Origin: Micavibrio sp. UBA1664
GTDB lineage: Bacteria > Pseudomonadota > Alphaproteobacteria > Micavibrionales > UBA1664
Assembly: GCA_002320485.1 (NCBI GenBank)
Contig: DCKW01000001.1
Coordinates: forward strand, 1-14,751
DNA: 14,751 nt
Direction of reading: 5' to 3'
Made by a program: the position numbers and the translations under genes. This document shows positions 8,391 through 14,751 of this stretch, in pieces. The notes beneath the pieces are model-generated. The model saw only the letters and a list, made by a program, of their open reading frames with translations. It was not told where the DNA came from and ran no database searches. How positions within the stretch are numbered: the first letter of the stretch is position 1; every line of letters begins with the position of its first letter.

Positions 8391-8429
8391 GAATTTTAAT
8401 TAACTAAAACTGAAAAAAGGACTATAAAT
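8391..8429 (+). promoter_or_regulatory. U/A-rich leader and strong ribosome binding site of atpE
   Basis: The 64-base gap between atpB and atpE ends in a run almost free of G and C, then AAAGGA at 8416-8421, eight bases before the ATG. It contains TTTTAATTAACTAAAACTGA, which resembles the unstructured translational enhancer before E. coli atpE (TTTTAACTGAAACAAACTGG). Subunit c is needed at about ten copies per enzyme against one of subunit a, so stronger translation here makes sense. An enhancer function is inferred from this resemblance. Confidence 0.5.
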
Positions 8430-8654
8430 ATGGAATTAGAAGCCGCCAAATTGATTGCCGCTGCAATTGCTTTGCTACCGATGTTCGGTGTGGGTATCGG
8501 ACTTGGTAATATTTTTGCATCTTACAACGAAGCCGTTGGCCGTAACCCTTCTTCTGCCGATTTGCTGGACAAGAAATACTTTCTTGCTTTCGCGTTGACA
8601 GAAGCTTTGGCGATTTTCGCCCTTGTTGTTTCCCTGATCATTTTGTTCAGCTAA
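8430..8654 (+). CDS. atpE: ATP synthase F0 subunit c
   Basis: This 74-residue hairpin protein forms the rotating c-ring. The first helix holds the glycine repeat GVGIGLG at 20-26 that packs neighbouring subunits. The polar loop has the conserved R38-N39-P40. The second helix carries the ion-binding carboxylate E58 in FALTEALAIF. The residues beside E58 lack the polar partners typical of Na+-coupled rings, so proton coupling is most likely. The length is typical for Alphaproteobacteria. Confidence 0.97.
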   Translation: MELEAAKLIAAAIALLPMFGVGIGLGNIFASYNEAVGRNPSSADLLDKKYFLAFALTEALAIFALVVSLIILFS

Positions 8655-8683
8655 AACCAGTTAGGCTCGGGACTTAAAGTAAA

Positions 8684-9403
8684 ATGTTAAAACTGATATT
8701 ACCTTTTTTAATTGTTTTTCTCGGTATTGCGCCCGTTATGGCGCAAACCGACTTGAGCCCCGAGCAAATCGAATCTCTTCCTTTTAGTACTCAAGGTGCG
8801 GGCACGCCCAACACCGATGCTATTATGGAAGAAATTACAATTCATGAAGTTGAAGATGCGGAGCATCATGGCAGCGAAGCCGGATTACCGCAATTCAACA
8901 CAGAAACTTTTGCCTCACAGTTATTCTGGTTATTAATCAGTTTCACATTACTGTATTTCTTTTTCGCAAAATCATCTTTACCAAAATTATCCGCCACCAT
9001 TGAAAACCGTTTGACCACAATTAAAACGGATCTTGAACAGGCAGACACTCTCAGTAATGAGGCGGAGCAAACGAAAATATCATACGAACAGGCAATGTCC
9101 GGCGCGCACGATGATGCCAGACATTTTATAGCTGAAACGGTTGCATCTTTGCGCAAAAATTCGGAAAAGGATGCGCAGGATTTTAAAACCAAAAGTGATG
9201 CCGAGGTTTTAAAACTGCAAAAACAGGCGGAAACAGCCAAAGAAAAAATTAAAGGGGACTTGGCGGAAACAGCTTATACCCTGACAAGTGATATTGTGGA
9301 GAAATTGTCCGGACTTGAGATAAAGGACAAAGATATTCAAAAAGCGGTTATGAGCTATATGGACGATACATCCACGGCAAAAAAGCAAAAGAAAGCGGCC
9401 TAA
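8684..9403 (+). CDS. atpF': ATP synthase F0 subunit b' with N-terminal presequence
   Basis: This is one of the two unlike stator-stalk subunits (b and b') found in Alphaproteobacteria and photosynthetic bacteria. It has 239 residues against roughly 160-200 for most b' proteins. The extra length is at the front: a signal-like segment at 1-20 ending in PVMA|Q, then a polar, acidic linker (21-67) with H54 and H61-H62. The usual b' start then follows as GLPQFNTETFASQLFWLL, with the membrane helix at about 77-95 and a long helical stalk at 100-225. The tail ends in KKQKKAA. Similar signal-like extensions occur in some Rhizobiales b' subunits, so the start is probably real. Only a GGGA 11 bases before the ATG serves as ribosome binding site. 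Confidence 0.92.
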   Translation: MLKLILPFLIVFLGIAPVMAQTDLSPEQIESLPFSTQGAGTPNTDAIMEEITIHEVEDAEHHGSEAGLPQFNTETFASQLFWLLISFTLLYFFFAKSSLPKLSATIENRLTTIKTDLEQADTLSNEAEQTKISYEQAMSGAHDDARHFIAETVASLRKNSEKDAQDFKTKSDAEVLKLQKQAETAKEKIKGDLAETAYTLTSDIVEKLSGLEIKDKDIQKAVMSYMDDTSTAKKQKKAA

Positions 9404-9407
9404 AATC

Positions 9408-9896
9408 ATGGCATTATTACAAGATACTAATTTTTGGGTTTTAATCTCTTTCATTATCTTTATCGGCGTTTTCCTCAAATTCGGCCGTGCGGGGGCGATG
9501 GCATTCCTTGATAATAAAATTGAGAAAATACGCGCAGAACTCAATCATGCAGAATCTCTTCGTGTTGAAGCGCAGGAGTTGTTGGCTGAATATCAACGCA
9601 AACATAAGGATGCGATGAAGGAAGCCGAAAAAATTATTGCGGATGCCAAGAAACACTCTGAAAATATTCGTCTTCAGGCTGAAGAAGATTCCAAGCGCAC
9701 CGCAGAGCGCCGTGAAGCCCAGCTTCAGGAAAAACTTGCGCGTATAGAACAAAATGCGCGTCATGAAATAGAGGCTTATACAGCAAGAATAGCAGTGGAA
9801 GCCGCCCGTGATGTTTTATCCAACAAAATGGATGCAAAAACAGATAAACAAATTATTTCCAATACTTTGAGCAATGTTTCCAAAGCATTGAATTAA
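9408..9896 (+). CDS. atpF: ATP synthase F0 subunit b
   Basis: This second stator-stalk subunit has 162 residues. One membrane helix (about 8-26, WVLISFIIFIGVFLKF) is followed by a continuous charged helix to the end that would pair with subunit b' and reach F1. The region FLDNKIEKIRAELNHAESLR matches the dimer-forming start of the stalk. It begins four bases after the atpF' stop. No F1 genes follow, so this is an F0-only operon, as is usual in Alphaproteobacteria, with atpHAGDC expected elsewhere. Confidence 0.96.
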   Translation: MALLQDTNFWVLISFIIFIGVFLKFGRAGAMAFLDNKIEKIRAELNHAESLRVEAQELLAEYQRKHKDAMKEAEKIIADAKKHSENIRLQAEEDSKRTAERREAQLQEKLARIEQNARHEIEAYTARIAVEAARDVLSNKMDAKTDKQIISNTLSNVSKALN

Positions 9897-9898
9897 TT

Positions 9899-10513
9899 TT
9901 GGCCAGTTTGAAAAAATCAAACCTGCATTTATTGCCCTCACCTCATTTATATTCTTCCCGCCGTTGGACCGGCATGAAAATCGGGCTCTTAGGGGGGTCT
10001 TTTAACCCTCCGCATAAAGGCCATATGCATATCGCCCTGTCTGCATTAAGAAAACATAATCTTGACGCGATATGGTGGCTTGTTTCCCCCCAAAATCCAC
10101 TTAAGGAAAAACACACTAGTTTTGATAAACGCTTTGAAATGACAAGGAGATTTGTGCGTCATCCGCGTATGGTTGTTACCGACATTGAAACCAGATTAAA
10201 AACACGCTACAGCTTTCAAACAGTGGTTGCCTTGCAACGACGATTTCCCAAAACAAATTTTGTATGGATTGCGGGAATGGATAATGCACGCATTTTTCAT
10301 CGTTGGGATCATTGGCACGGCCTCCTTAAGCGTATACCTTTCATATTTTTTAATCGTCCGCCTAACCGCATGGCCATCAGCAACAATATGATACGTCTTT
10401 ACAAAGGCAAAAAGAATGTTACATGGAGTTTAAGCGGTAAAACACGGAATATTTCATCCACCGCAATCAGAAACAAGAAGTTTGTACCTTTTTTTAAAAA
10501 TAAGGTACAATAA
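9899..10513 (+). CDS. nadD: Nicotinate-nucleotide adenylyltransferase
   Basis: NadD joins nicotinate mononucleotide and ATP to give deamido-NAD, the penultimate step of NAD synthesis. The nucleotidyltransferase motif GGSFNPPHKGHMHI lies at residues 32-45, WIAGMDN at 123-129, and the C-terminal ATP-binding ISSTAIR at 185-191. The frame allows a TTG start at 9899, two bases after atpF (204 residues), or an ATG at 9974 (179 residues, beginning MKIGLLGGSF). The extra 25 residues (with SSRRWTG just before the motif) read like coding sequence and would allow coupling to atpF, but no ribosome binding site is visible before the TTG. I give the longer form, with the start unsettled. In many Alphaproteobacteria nadD follows proA; here it follows the F0 genes. 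Confidence 0.93.
   Translation: MASLKKSNLHLLPSPHLYSSRRWTGMKIGLLGGSFNPPHKGHMHIALSALRKHNLDAIWWLVSPQNPLKEKHTSFDKRFEMTRRFVRHPRMVVTDIETRLKTRYSFQTVVALQRRFPKTNFVWIAGMDNARIFHRWDHWHGLLKRIPFIFFNRPPNRMAISNNMIRLYKGKKNVTWSLSGKTRNISSTAIRNKKFVPFFKNKVQ
10482..10510 (+). repeat. Perfect 9-bp inverted repeat at the 3' end of nadD
   Basis: TTGTACCTT (10482-10490) and AAGGTACAA (10502-10510) are exact reverse complements around an 11-base A/T loop. The right arm ends directly before the nadD stop codon TAA (10511-10513). In RNA this is a stable-looking hairpin, but the bases after it are not a T-run, so it does not look like an ordinary terminator. It could be a processing site, an attenuator or a protein-binding site between nadD and rsfS. 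Confidence 0.75.
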
Positions 10514-10544
10514 GAAATATAATAAGGAGAATAACTTTACCGTT

Positions 10545-10940
10545 ATGACACATGAACAAACGCCCGAAGAGATGCGGGATATTATTCTGAAATCCCTTGA
10601 GGATAACAAGGCTGAAGACATTGTCACTGTTGCCCTAGAGGGAAAATCAACTATTGCCGATTACATGATTATTGCCAGCGGGCGGTCTTCGCGCCATGTT
10701 GTCGGTTTATCGAATCATATTGCCGAGGCTCTGGCTAAAGAAGGTATGACCAAGGCAAAATTTGACGGGAAGGACAATGGCGACTGGGTTTTGGGCGATG
10801 CCGGCGACGTAATTGTGCATCTGTTCCGTCCGGAGGTTCGGGATTTTTATAATATTGAAAAAATATGGTGTGACCCTGAATTTCTGGAATCTTACGAGGC
10901 TGCCCGGGATCGCAAATCCAGTGTCATGATCGATCATTAA
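10545..10940 (+). CDS. rsfS: Ribosomal silencing factor RsfS
   Basis: RsfS binds large-subunit protein uL14 and blocks joining of the ribosomal subunits when growth slows. The 131-residue protein has the core domain at about 10-108: EDIVTVALEGKSTIADYMII, then GDWVLGDAGDVIVHLFRPEVRDFYNIEKIW, the diagnostic block at 79-108. I start at the ATG at 10545, where homologous sequence begins; the upstream open frame from a TTG at 10482 lies inside the nadD repeat and gives an unlikely lysine- and asparagine-rich tail. The best ribosome binding site, AGGAG at 10525-10529, is 15 bases from this ATG, an unusually long gap, and no in-frame start codon is closer to it. The stop overlaps the rlmH ATG by one base. 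Confidence 0.93.
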   Translation: MTHEQTPEEMRDIILKSLEDNKAEDIVTVALEGKSTIADYMIIASGRSSRHVVGLSNHIAEALAKEGMTKAKFDGKDNGDWVLGDAGDVIVHLFRPEVRDFYNIEKIWCDPEFLESYEAARDRKSSVMIDH

Positions 10941-11419
10941 TGCAATCGATCACTATTTTATGTCCCTCCCCTTTGATGAAGGACAAAACGACAAAACCCC
11001 TTCTTGATGAATATTTAAAACGCATTTCCGCAAAAGTCGATTGCCCCACTCTGGCAATCAAAACCAAAGCAGGAGATTCCGACAGTATCGTCAAACAGAA
11101 GCAAGCGGATGGCCTCACGGACGCTCTGGCAAAACTACCCCAGAATACGGCCGTTATCGTGTTGGATGAAAATGGAAAGAATCCGGACAGCATTACATTC
11201 GCCAAAGACATCGAGAAAATAACATTGAACGGATACTCGCACTTTTGCTTCATTATCGGTGGAGCCTTCGGCCTGACCGATACCGTTTTGGAAAAGGCGG
11301 ATTACAAACTTGCATTTGGTAAAATGGTATGGCCGCATCGGCTTGTGGCGGTCATGCTTCTTGAGCAACTCTACAGAACGCAACAAATATTGGCGGGTCA
11401 TCCTTATCATAAAGCCTGA
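10940..11419 (+). CDS. rlmH: 23S rRNA (pseudouridine-1915-N3) methyltransferase RlmH
   Basis: RlmH is a SPOUT-fold enzyme that methylates pseudouridine 1915 in helix 69 of 23S rRNA, using S-adenosylmethionine. It has 159 residues, the usual length. The SAM-binding knot is visible as FIIGGAFGL at 104-112 and the C-terminal block as KMVWPHRLVAVMLLEQLYR at 128-146, ending ILAGHPYHKA. LDENGK at 75-80 matches the family's LDERGK. Many relatives read IGGADG or similar at 106-111; here the variable position is phenylalanine (F110). It overlaps rsfS as TAATG, so the two are translationally coupled, a pairing common in bacteria. Confidence 0.95.
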   Translation: MQSITILCPSPLMKDKTTKPLLDEYLKRISAKVDCPTLAIKTKAGDSDSIVKQKQADGLTDALAKLPQNTAVIVLDENGKNPDSITFAKDIEKITLNGYSHFCFIIGGAFGLTDTVLEKADYKLAFGKMVWPHRLVAVMLLEQLYRTQQILAGHPYHKA

Positions 11420-11479
11420 GCAATCGAATGATCAATATTGCACTTCGATAGGCATTAAGATTGTGGTAAATATTGGTTC

Positions 11480-12430
11480 ATGGTTTTTCTGATTTGTTTG
11501 TTTTTCTTGCTTCCTGTGTCCGCACAGGCACAAAGCCCCGAGCAACAATTAATGAGGTTAAGCCATTCCATACGTGAGGCCGAAACAAGATCATTGGAAA
11601 TTGACGAGCAGCTCCAAAAGCTTCGCGATAAAGAACAAAATCTTTTTAATAAGATTATGGAGTATCGTTATGAAACCGCCAAGGCTTATCACAGCCTGAA
11701 ACTTATTGAAAATTCCCCTGACCGTAATCTGTTTTTATTGCCTGAACGCTCGTATACAGACCATGTGTATAACCAACGAAAGTCAGAGACCTTGCGTGAT
11801 ATCCTGCTTTCGCGCATTGCTATACAAACTTCGACCCTCCTTGAAATTCAACAAAAACAAAATCAAATCAAAGATTATATTCAAAGACGTGATAGTTTGA
11901 CGATGGCTGTTGACGGAAGCCTGAGCCAACTTAAAAATATTAATGCATCGCGCGCAGTGTCCGATAATTTTCAAAATACCATCAACCGCCTAAAAGAAGA
12001 AAGTCGATCATTAGACGATTTCATGAATTCCCTTTTACAGCTCCCCACCCCCATCATGACCGATGAAACACCCTTGCAGTTTTCACTTCCCGTCTCCGGC
12101 GTTATTACAAACGAGCCGACAGGTATTAGAATCAATGCCGCATCGCGTGCATTGGTCACAACGCCAGAAAGGGGATTGGTTATTTTTGCGGGAGAATTTT
12201 TACCCCTGGGAAAGCTTGTCATCATAAACCATGGCGAAGGTTATATTTCTATATTGCAAAATCTGGATGAAATTTACGTTCAGGAGGGGTTTCAATTACA
12301 AGCAAACGAGCCCGTCGGAGTTTTACCGGAGAAAAATCGGGATAAAACGGGAAACAACACTATGCTTTATTATGAGCTGCGCTATAATAATTCTATAATC
12401 AATCCTATCGATAAAATAACAGGTCTGTAA
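11480..12430 (+). CDS. EnvC-like periplasmic protein with degenerate LytM domain
   Basis: The 316-residue protein has a signal peptide (1-16, cut near AQA|Q), a long coiled coil (about 19-185), and a C-terminal LytM/M23-type domain (about 200-316). This is the layout of EnvC, which activates amidases during septal peptidoglycan splitting. Zinc-binding residues of active M23 peptidases are absent: where HxGxD is expected the sequence reads PTGIRIN (213-219), and where HxHFE is expected it reads LYYELR (296-301). H251 in INHGEGY belongs to the fold, not the catalytic pair. It is thus probably a non-enzymatic activator, like E. coli EnvC. The start at 11480 is the only one in frame after the stop at 11456-11458. 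It lies 60 bases after rlmH and three before ctpA. Confidence 0.87.
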   Translation: MVFLICLFFLLPVSAQAQSPEQQLMRLSHSIREAETRSLEIDEQLQKLRDKEQNLFNKIMEYRYETAKAYHSLKLIENSPDRNLFLLPERSYTDHVYNQRKSETLRDILLSRIAIQTSTLLEIQQKQNQIKDYIQRRDSLTMAVDGSLSQLKNINASRAVSDNFQNTINRLKEESRSLDDFMNSLLQLPTPIMTDETPLQFSLPVSGVITNEPTGIRINAASRALVTTPERGLVIFAGEFLPLGKLVIINHGEGYISILQNLDEIYVQEGFQLQANEPVGVLPEKNRDKTGNNTMLYYELRYNNSIINPIDKITGL

Positions 12431-12433
12431 TTC

Positions 12434-13792
12434 ATGCGTTTTTTCCTACTCTCCCTTTTTACATGTTCATTGCTTCTCTCCTCCGCCTTGTTTGCGCAGG
12501 AATCGAGGACAGCAGGATCAGATCAGGAGGACCCTTACAAATATTTAAAATTATTCGGTGACGTGTTCGAACGTGTCAAGGTTTTGTACGTTGATGAGGT
12601 TACTGATAAGGAAATGATTGAACATGCTATTAACGGTATGCTGACAGGTCTTGACCCGCATTCATCCTACCTGAATGACGACGGATATGACGATATGAAA
12701 GTCCAGACCCGCGGTAGTTTTGGCGGATTGGGAATTGAAGTGACAATGGAAAACGGTTTCGTCAAGGTTGTGTCGCCTATTGATGATACGCCTGCGGCCA
12801 AGGCAGGTGTCCAGCCGGGCGATATGATTACCAATCTTGACGGAAAACCAGTTATGGGTTTATCACTTAGCGAAGCAGTAGATTTAATGCGCGGTAAGGT
12901 CGGAACAACAATTGAATTGACGATCCGTCGCGAGAACACACCTGAGCCCGTGAAAGTTAAAATACAGCGCGATATTATTAAAATTCAATCCGTCCGTCAT
13001 CGTATAGAAGGCGATATAGGATATATCCGCATTACCACATTCAACCAGCAAACCACTCCAGGGATGAAAAAGGCACTCAGTGACATAAAAGAAGAGCTTG
13101 GTGACAAACTTCTGGGTTACGTTATTGATTTGAGAAACAACCCCGGCGGCCTGTTAACCGAAGCTATTAATGTATCAGATGCATTTTTGAATGAAGGGGA
13201 GATTGTTTCCACCCGCGGTCGTCAGGAAGAAGATACAAAACGCGATATGGCCACTCCGGGTGATCTTGCAGAAGGTCTGCCGCTGGTTGTATTGATTAAT
13301 GGCGGATCGGCATCTGCTTCGGAGATTGTCTCAGGGGCCTTACAGGATCATCGCCGTGCGGTGTTGATGGGAACCCCTTCTTTCGGGAAAGGTTCTGTGC
13401 AGACAATTATTCCTCTACCAGAGGATGGAGCAATGCGCCTTACTACAGCGAGATACTACACCCCCTCCGGCCGTTCCATTCAGGCAAAAGGCATTGTGCC
13501 CGACATCATCGTAGAACCGGCGCGTGTTGAAACTTTGGAGGCAGGCGAAATTGTTAAGGAATCAGACCTGAAAGGGGCATTGCAAAACGGAACGCCAAGT
13601 TTGTTTGTCGAGGAAAACCCCGACGATACAAAGGATGAAACAATTAAATTGAGCGATGAAGCCAAAGAGGATTATCAATTGCTTCGTGCTATAGACCTGT
13701 TACGTGGTGTTGCTTTGTACAATAACAAAGAACCGGTCACATATTCAGATGATCAGGATGACAAGGATGATGAGACGAATCCTGACCAATAA
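12434..13792 (+). CDS. ctpA: C-terminal processing peptidase CtpA (S41 family)
   Basis: CtpA is a periplasmic serine protease that trims or degrades proteins from the C terminus, often peptidoglycan hydrolases. It has 452 residues: a signal peptide (1-21, ending LFA|Q), an N-terminal helical part with LTGLDPHSSYL, a PDZ domain (about 92-178, with GGLGIEV), and the S41 core. The catalytic pair is S294 in NGGSASASEIVSGAL and K319 in PSFGKGSVQ, 25 residues apart as in E. coli Prc and Bacillus CtpB-type enzymes. The tail from about 437 is strongly acidic (DDQDDKDDE). It starts three bases after the EnvC-like gene, and its last 26 bases overlap the next gene. Confidence 0.96.
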   Translation: MRFFLLSLFTCSLLLSSALFAQESRTAGSDQEDPYKYLKLFGDVFERVKVLYVDEVTDKEMIEHAINGMLTGLDPHSSYLNDDGYDDMKVQTRGSFGGLGIEVTMENGFVKVVSPIDDTPAAKAGVQPGDMITNLDGKPVMGLSLSEAVDLMRGKVGTTIELTIRRENTPEPVKVKIQRDIIKIQSVRHRIEGDIGYIRITTFNQQTTPGMKKALSDIKEELGDKLLGYVIDLRNNPGGLLTEAINVSDAFLNEGEIVSTRGRQEEDTKRDMATPGDLAEGLPLVVLINGGSASASEIVSGALQDHRRAVLMGTPSFGKGSVQTIIPLPEDGAMRLTTARYYTPSGRSIQAKGIVPDIIVEPARVETLEAGEIVKESDLKGALQNGTPSLFVEENPDDTKDETIKLSDEAKEDYQLLRAIDLLRGVALYNNKEPVTYSDDQDDKDDETNPDQ

Positions 13793-14751
13793 ACCGACAA
13801 CCGGCAACATCGTATCCCTTGTTGCCGGTGTCGTTTTAGCCGTAATAATTATCATAATATGGTCGTTACTTCGGCCTGCTTCCTTTAGTGAGATTTCCGG
13901 TGATACCGTGTTGGACAGCGAAACCATTACTATTCCCGCTCCATTCATACAAGCACGTGATAATTCAGATAATACCACTGATGACAGACAACCTTCCCCC
14001 CCATCAGCCGAAGAGATTACTGACATCTCTCATGAAGATGAAACTGTTTCGAACTCCTACCCTGTTTTTTCACAACATAAAACCATGTTAAGTTCTACTC
14101 AAAGGGCCGCCATAGAGAAAGGCTCACCCCTTTTATCTGTAATTCTTACCGGTGTGGGCAGCAGTGCCAAGGTCAATGATAGCCTTATTGAAAAGCTATC
14201 GAATAATGTCACGATTTCATTATCCCCGTATTTAAAAGATTACAACGTCATTGCTACCAAATTTAATGATTACGGTTTTGAAACATGGATGGATATCGCC
14301 TCCATTACTTATGAGCAAAATCGTGATCATGGCGATTTGGCTTTAAATCCTGTTAACACTCTTGACCATAATCTAGGCCTATTAAAAAGGCAATTGGACA
14401 ACAAGGATATGGTTACAGGGGTTATATTGCCCGCCCAATCCCTGATTGTCGAAACACAGGATCTTTGGGAAAATATTGTTTCCGCATTATTTATGGATGG
14501 ATACGGGATTGTAGATAATACGTCGCAAGTGATGAAACCGGCGTTGTTTTTTTATAACGATCAGCGCGCACCGTATATTAAGGGCGATCAAAACTTGAGC
14601 GATAACCTAACGCTTGATCAATATAAACAGGCATTATCCGGTATACGCAAATCAGTCCGGGAGCAAAATACGATGGTGGTCAGCATTCCCGTTTTATCAC
14701 CCGCAGCCCTTGACATTTTTGCCGATTGGGTCGATTCTTTAGCCAATGAAG
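13767..14751 (+). CDS. Divergent polysaccharide deacetylase-like protein (3' end cut)
   Basis: The frame is open from ATG ATG at 13767/13770 to the window edge, 328 codons without a stop. AGGAT at 13755-13759 is a well-placed ribosome binding site. Residues about 16-35 form a membrane anchor, followed by a polar, acidic linker to about 115. The rest fits the divergent polysaccharide deacetylase family (DUF610/COG2861, YibQ-like): LSVILTGVGSS, VTISLSPYLKDY, a spaced ALNPVNTLDHNLGLLKRQL, then GYGIVDNTS and MVVSIPVLSPAALDIFADW. The DD(L/F)G, PMEP and NHMGS-type motifs I know from the family are replaced. The call leans on overall pattern and on its usual place after ctpA. Family known; activity doubtful. 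Confidence 0.78.
   Translation, partial: MMRRILTNKPTTGNIVSLVAGVVLAVIIIIIWSLLRPASFSEISGDTVLDSETITIPAPFIQARDNSDNTTDDRQPSPPSAEEITDISHEDETVSNSYPVFSQHKTMLSSTQRAAIEKGSPLLSVILTGVGSSAKVNDSLIEKLSNNVTISLSPYLKDYNVIATKFNDYGFETWMDIASITYEQNRDHGDLALNPVNTLDHNLGLLKRQLDNKDMVTGVILPAQSLIVETQDLWENIVSALFMDGYGIVDNTSQVMKPALFFYNDQRAPYIKGDQNLSDNLTLDQYKQALSGIRKSVREQNTMVVSIPVLSPAALDIFADWVDSLANE

Noticed and set aside
9634..9837. Antisense open frames across atpF' and atpF (8866-9240, 9209-9544, 9441-9764, 9634-9837).
   Set aside because: All lie wholly or mainly opposite well-identified genes, overlap one another in conflicting frames and show no ribosome binding site pattern worth following.
10482..10544. An upstream TTG start for rsfS at 10482.
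   Set aside because: It falls inside the nadD inverted repeat, overlaps the end of nadD, has no ribosome binding site, and adds 21 residues rich in Lys, Asn and Tyr that do not resemble the family.
11423..11449. Inverted repeat ATCGAA/TTCGAT and the palindrome CAATATTG between rlmH and the EnvC-like gene as a terminator.
   Set aside because: The 6-bp arms have a 15-base loop and no T-run follows, so it is too weak to call.
13888..14091. A 67-codon + strand frame within the last gene.
   Set aside because: It is a shadow in another frame of the long open frame that starts at 13767 and runs off the window.
1..14751. Possible mobile element, defence system, CRISPR or prophage cargo.
   Set aside because: No transposase, integrase, repeat array or change in gene density or strand was seen; the gene content is housekeeping throughout.

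Overview
The window looks like a stretch of conserved core chromosome from an alphaproteobacterium of low-to-mid GC content (roughly low 40s percent by eye). The taxonomic call rests on three things: a split F0-only ATP synthase operon in the order I-a-c-b'-b with a b' subunit carrying a signal-peptide-like presequence; a DsbA-like thioredoxin gene directly before smc; and the run nadD-rsfS-rlmH-EnvC-like-ctpA-divergent polysaccharide deacetylase. I cannot name a genus. All genes lie on the + strand, tightly packed, several with one-base stop/start overlaps. I saw no mobile element, CRISPR array, tRNA, rRNA or convincing rho-independent terminator.

Layout. 1-78: C-terminal end of an unidentified gene. 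82-1445: efp (elongation factor P) and an inositol-monophosphatase-family gene (suhB-like), overlapping by one base. 1490-2380: secreted protein with an OmpA-type peptidoglycan-binding domain, possibly with its own promoter and a leaderless start. 2498-6761: membrane-anchored or secreted DsbA-like thioredoxin, then smc, which starts at TTG. 6834-7265: a soluble protein of unknown function with a strong ribosome binding site, just before the ATP synthase genes. 7278-9896: atpI, atpB, atpE, atpF' and atpF, the membrane sector of the F1F0 ATP synthase. 9899-11419: nadD, rsfS and rlmH, covering NAD synthesis, ribosome silencing and 23S rRNA methylation. 11480-14751: cell-envelope block of an EnvC-like LytM protein, the C-terminal processing protease CtpA, and a divergent polysaccharide deacetylase cut by the window edge.

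How they work together. The F0 genes need F1 genes encoded elsewhere. The last three genes fit control of peptidoglycan hydrolysis at division: a catalytically dead LytM activator, a periplasmic protease, and a deacetylase-fold protein that has also lost its expected metal-binding residues. No undescribed defence or mobile system is evident. The most interesting points are the two apparently inactive enzyme-fold proteins in the envelope block, the unknown gene ahead of the atp operon, a perfect inverted repeat over the nadD stop, and a possible leaderless promoter before the OmpA-like gene.
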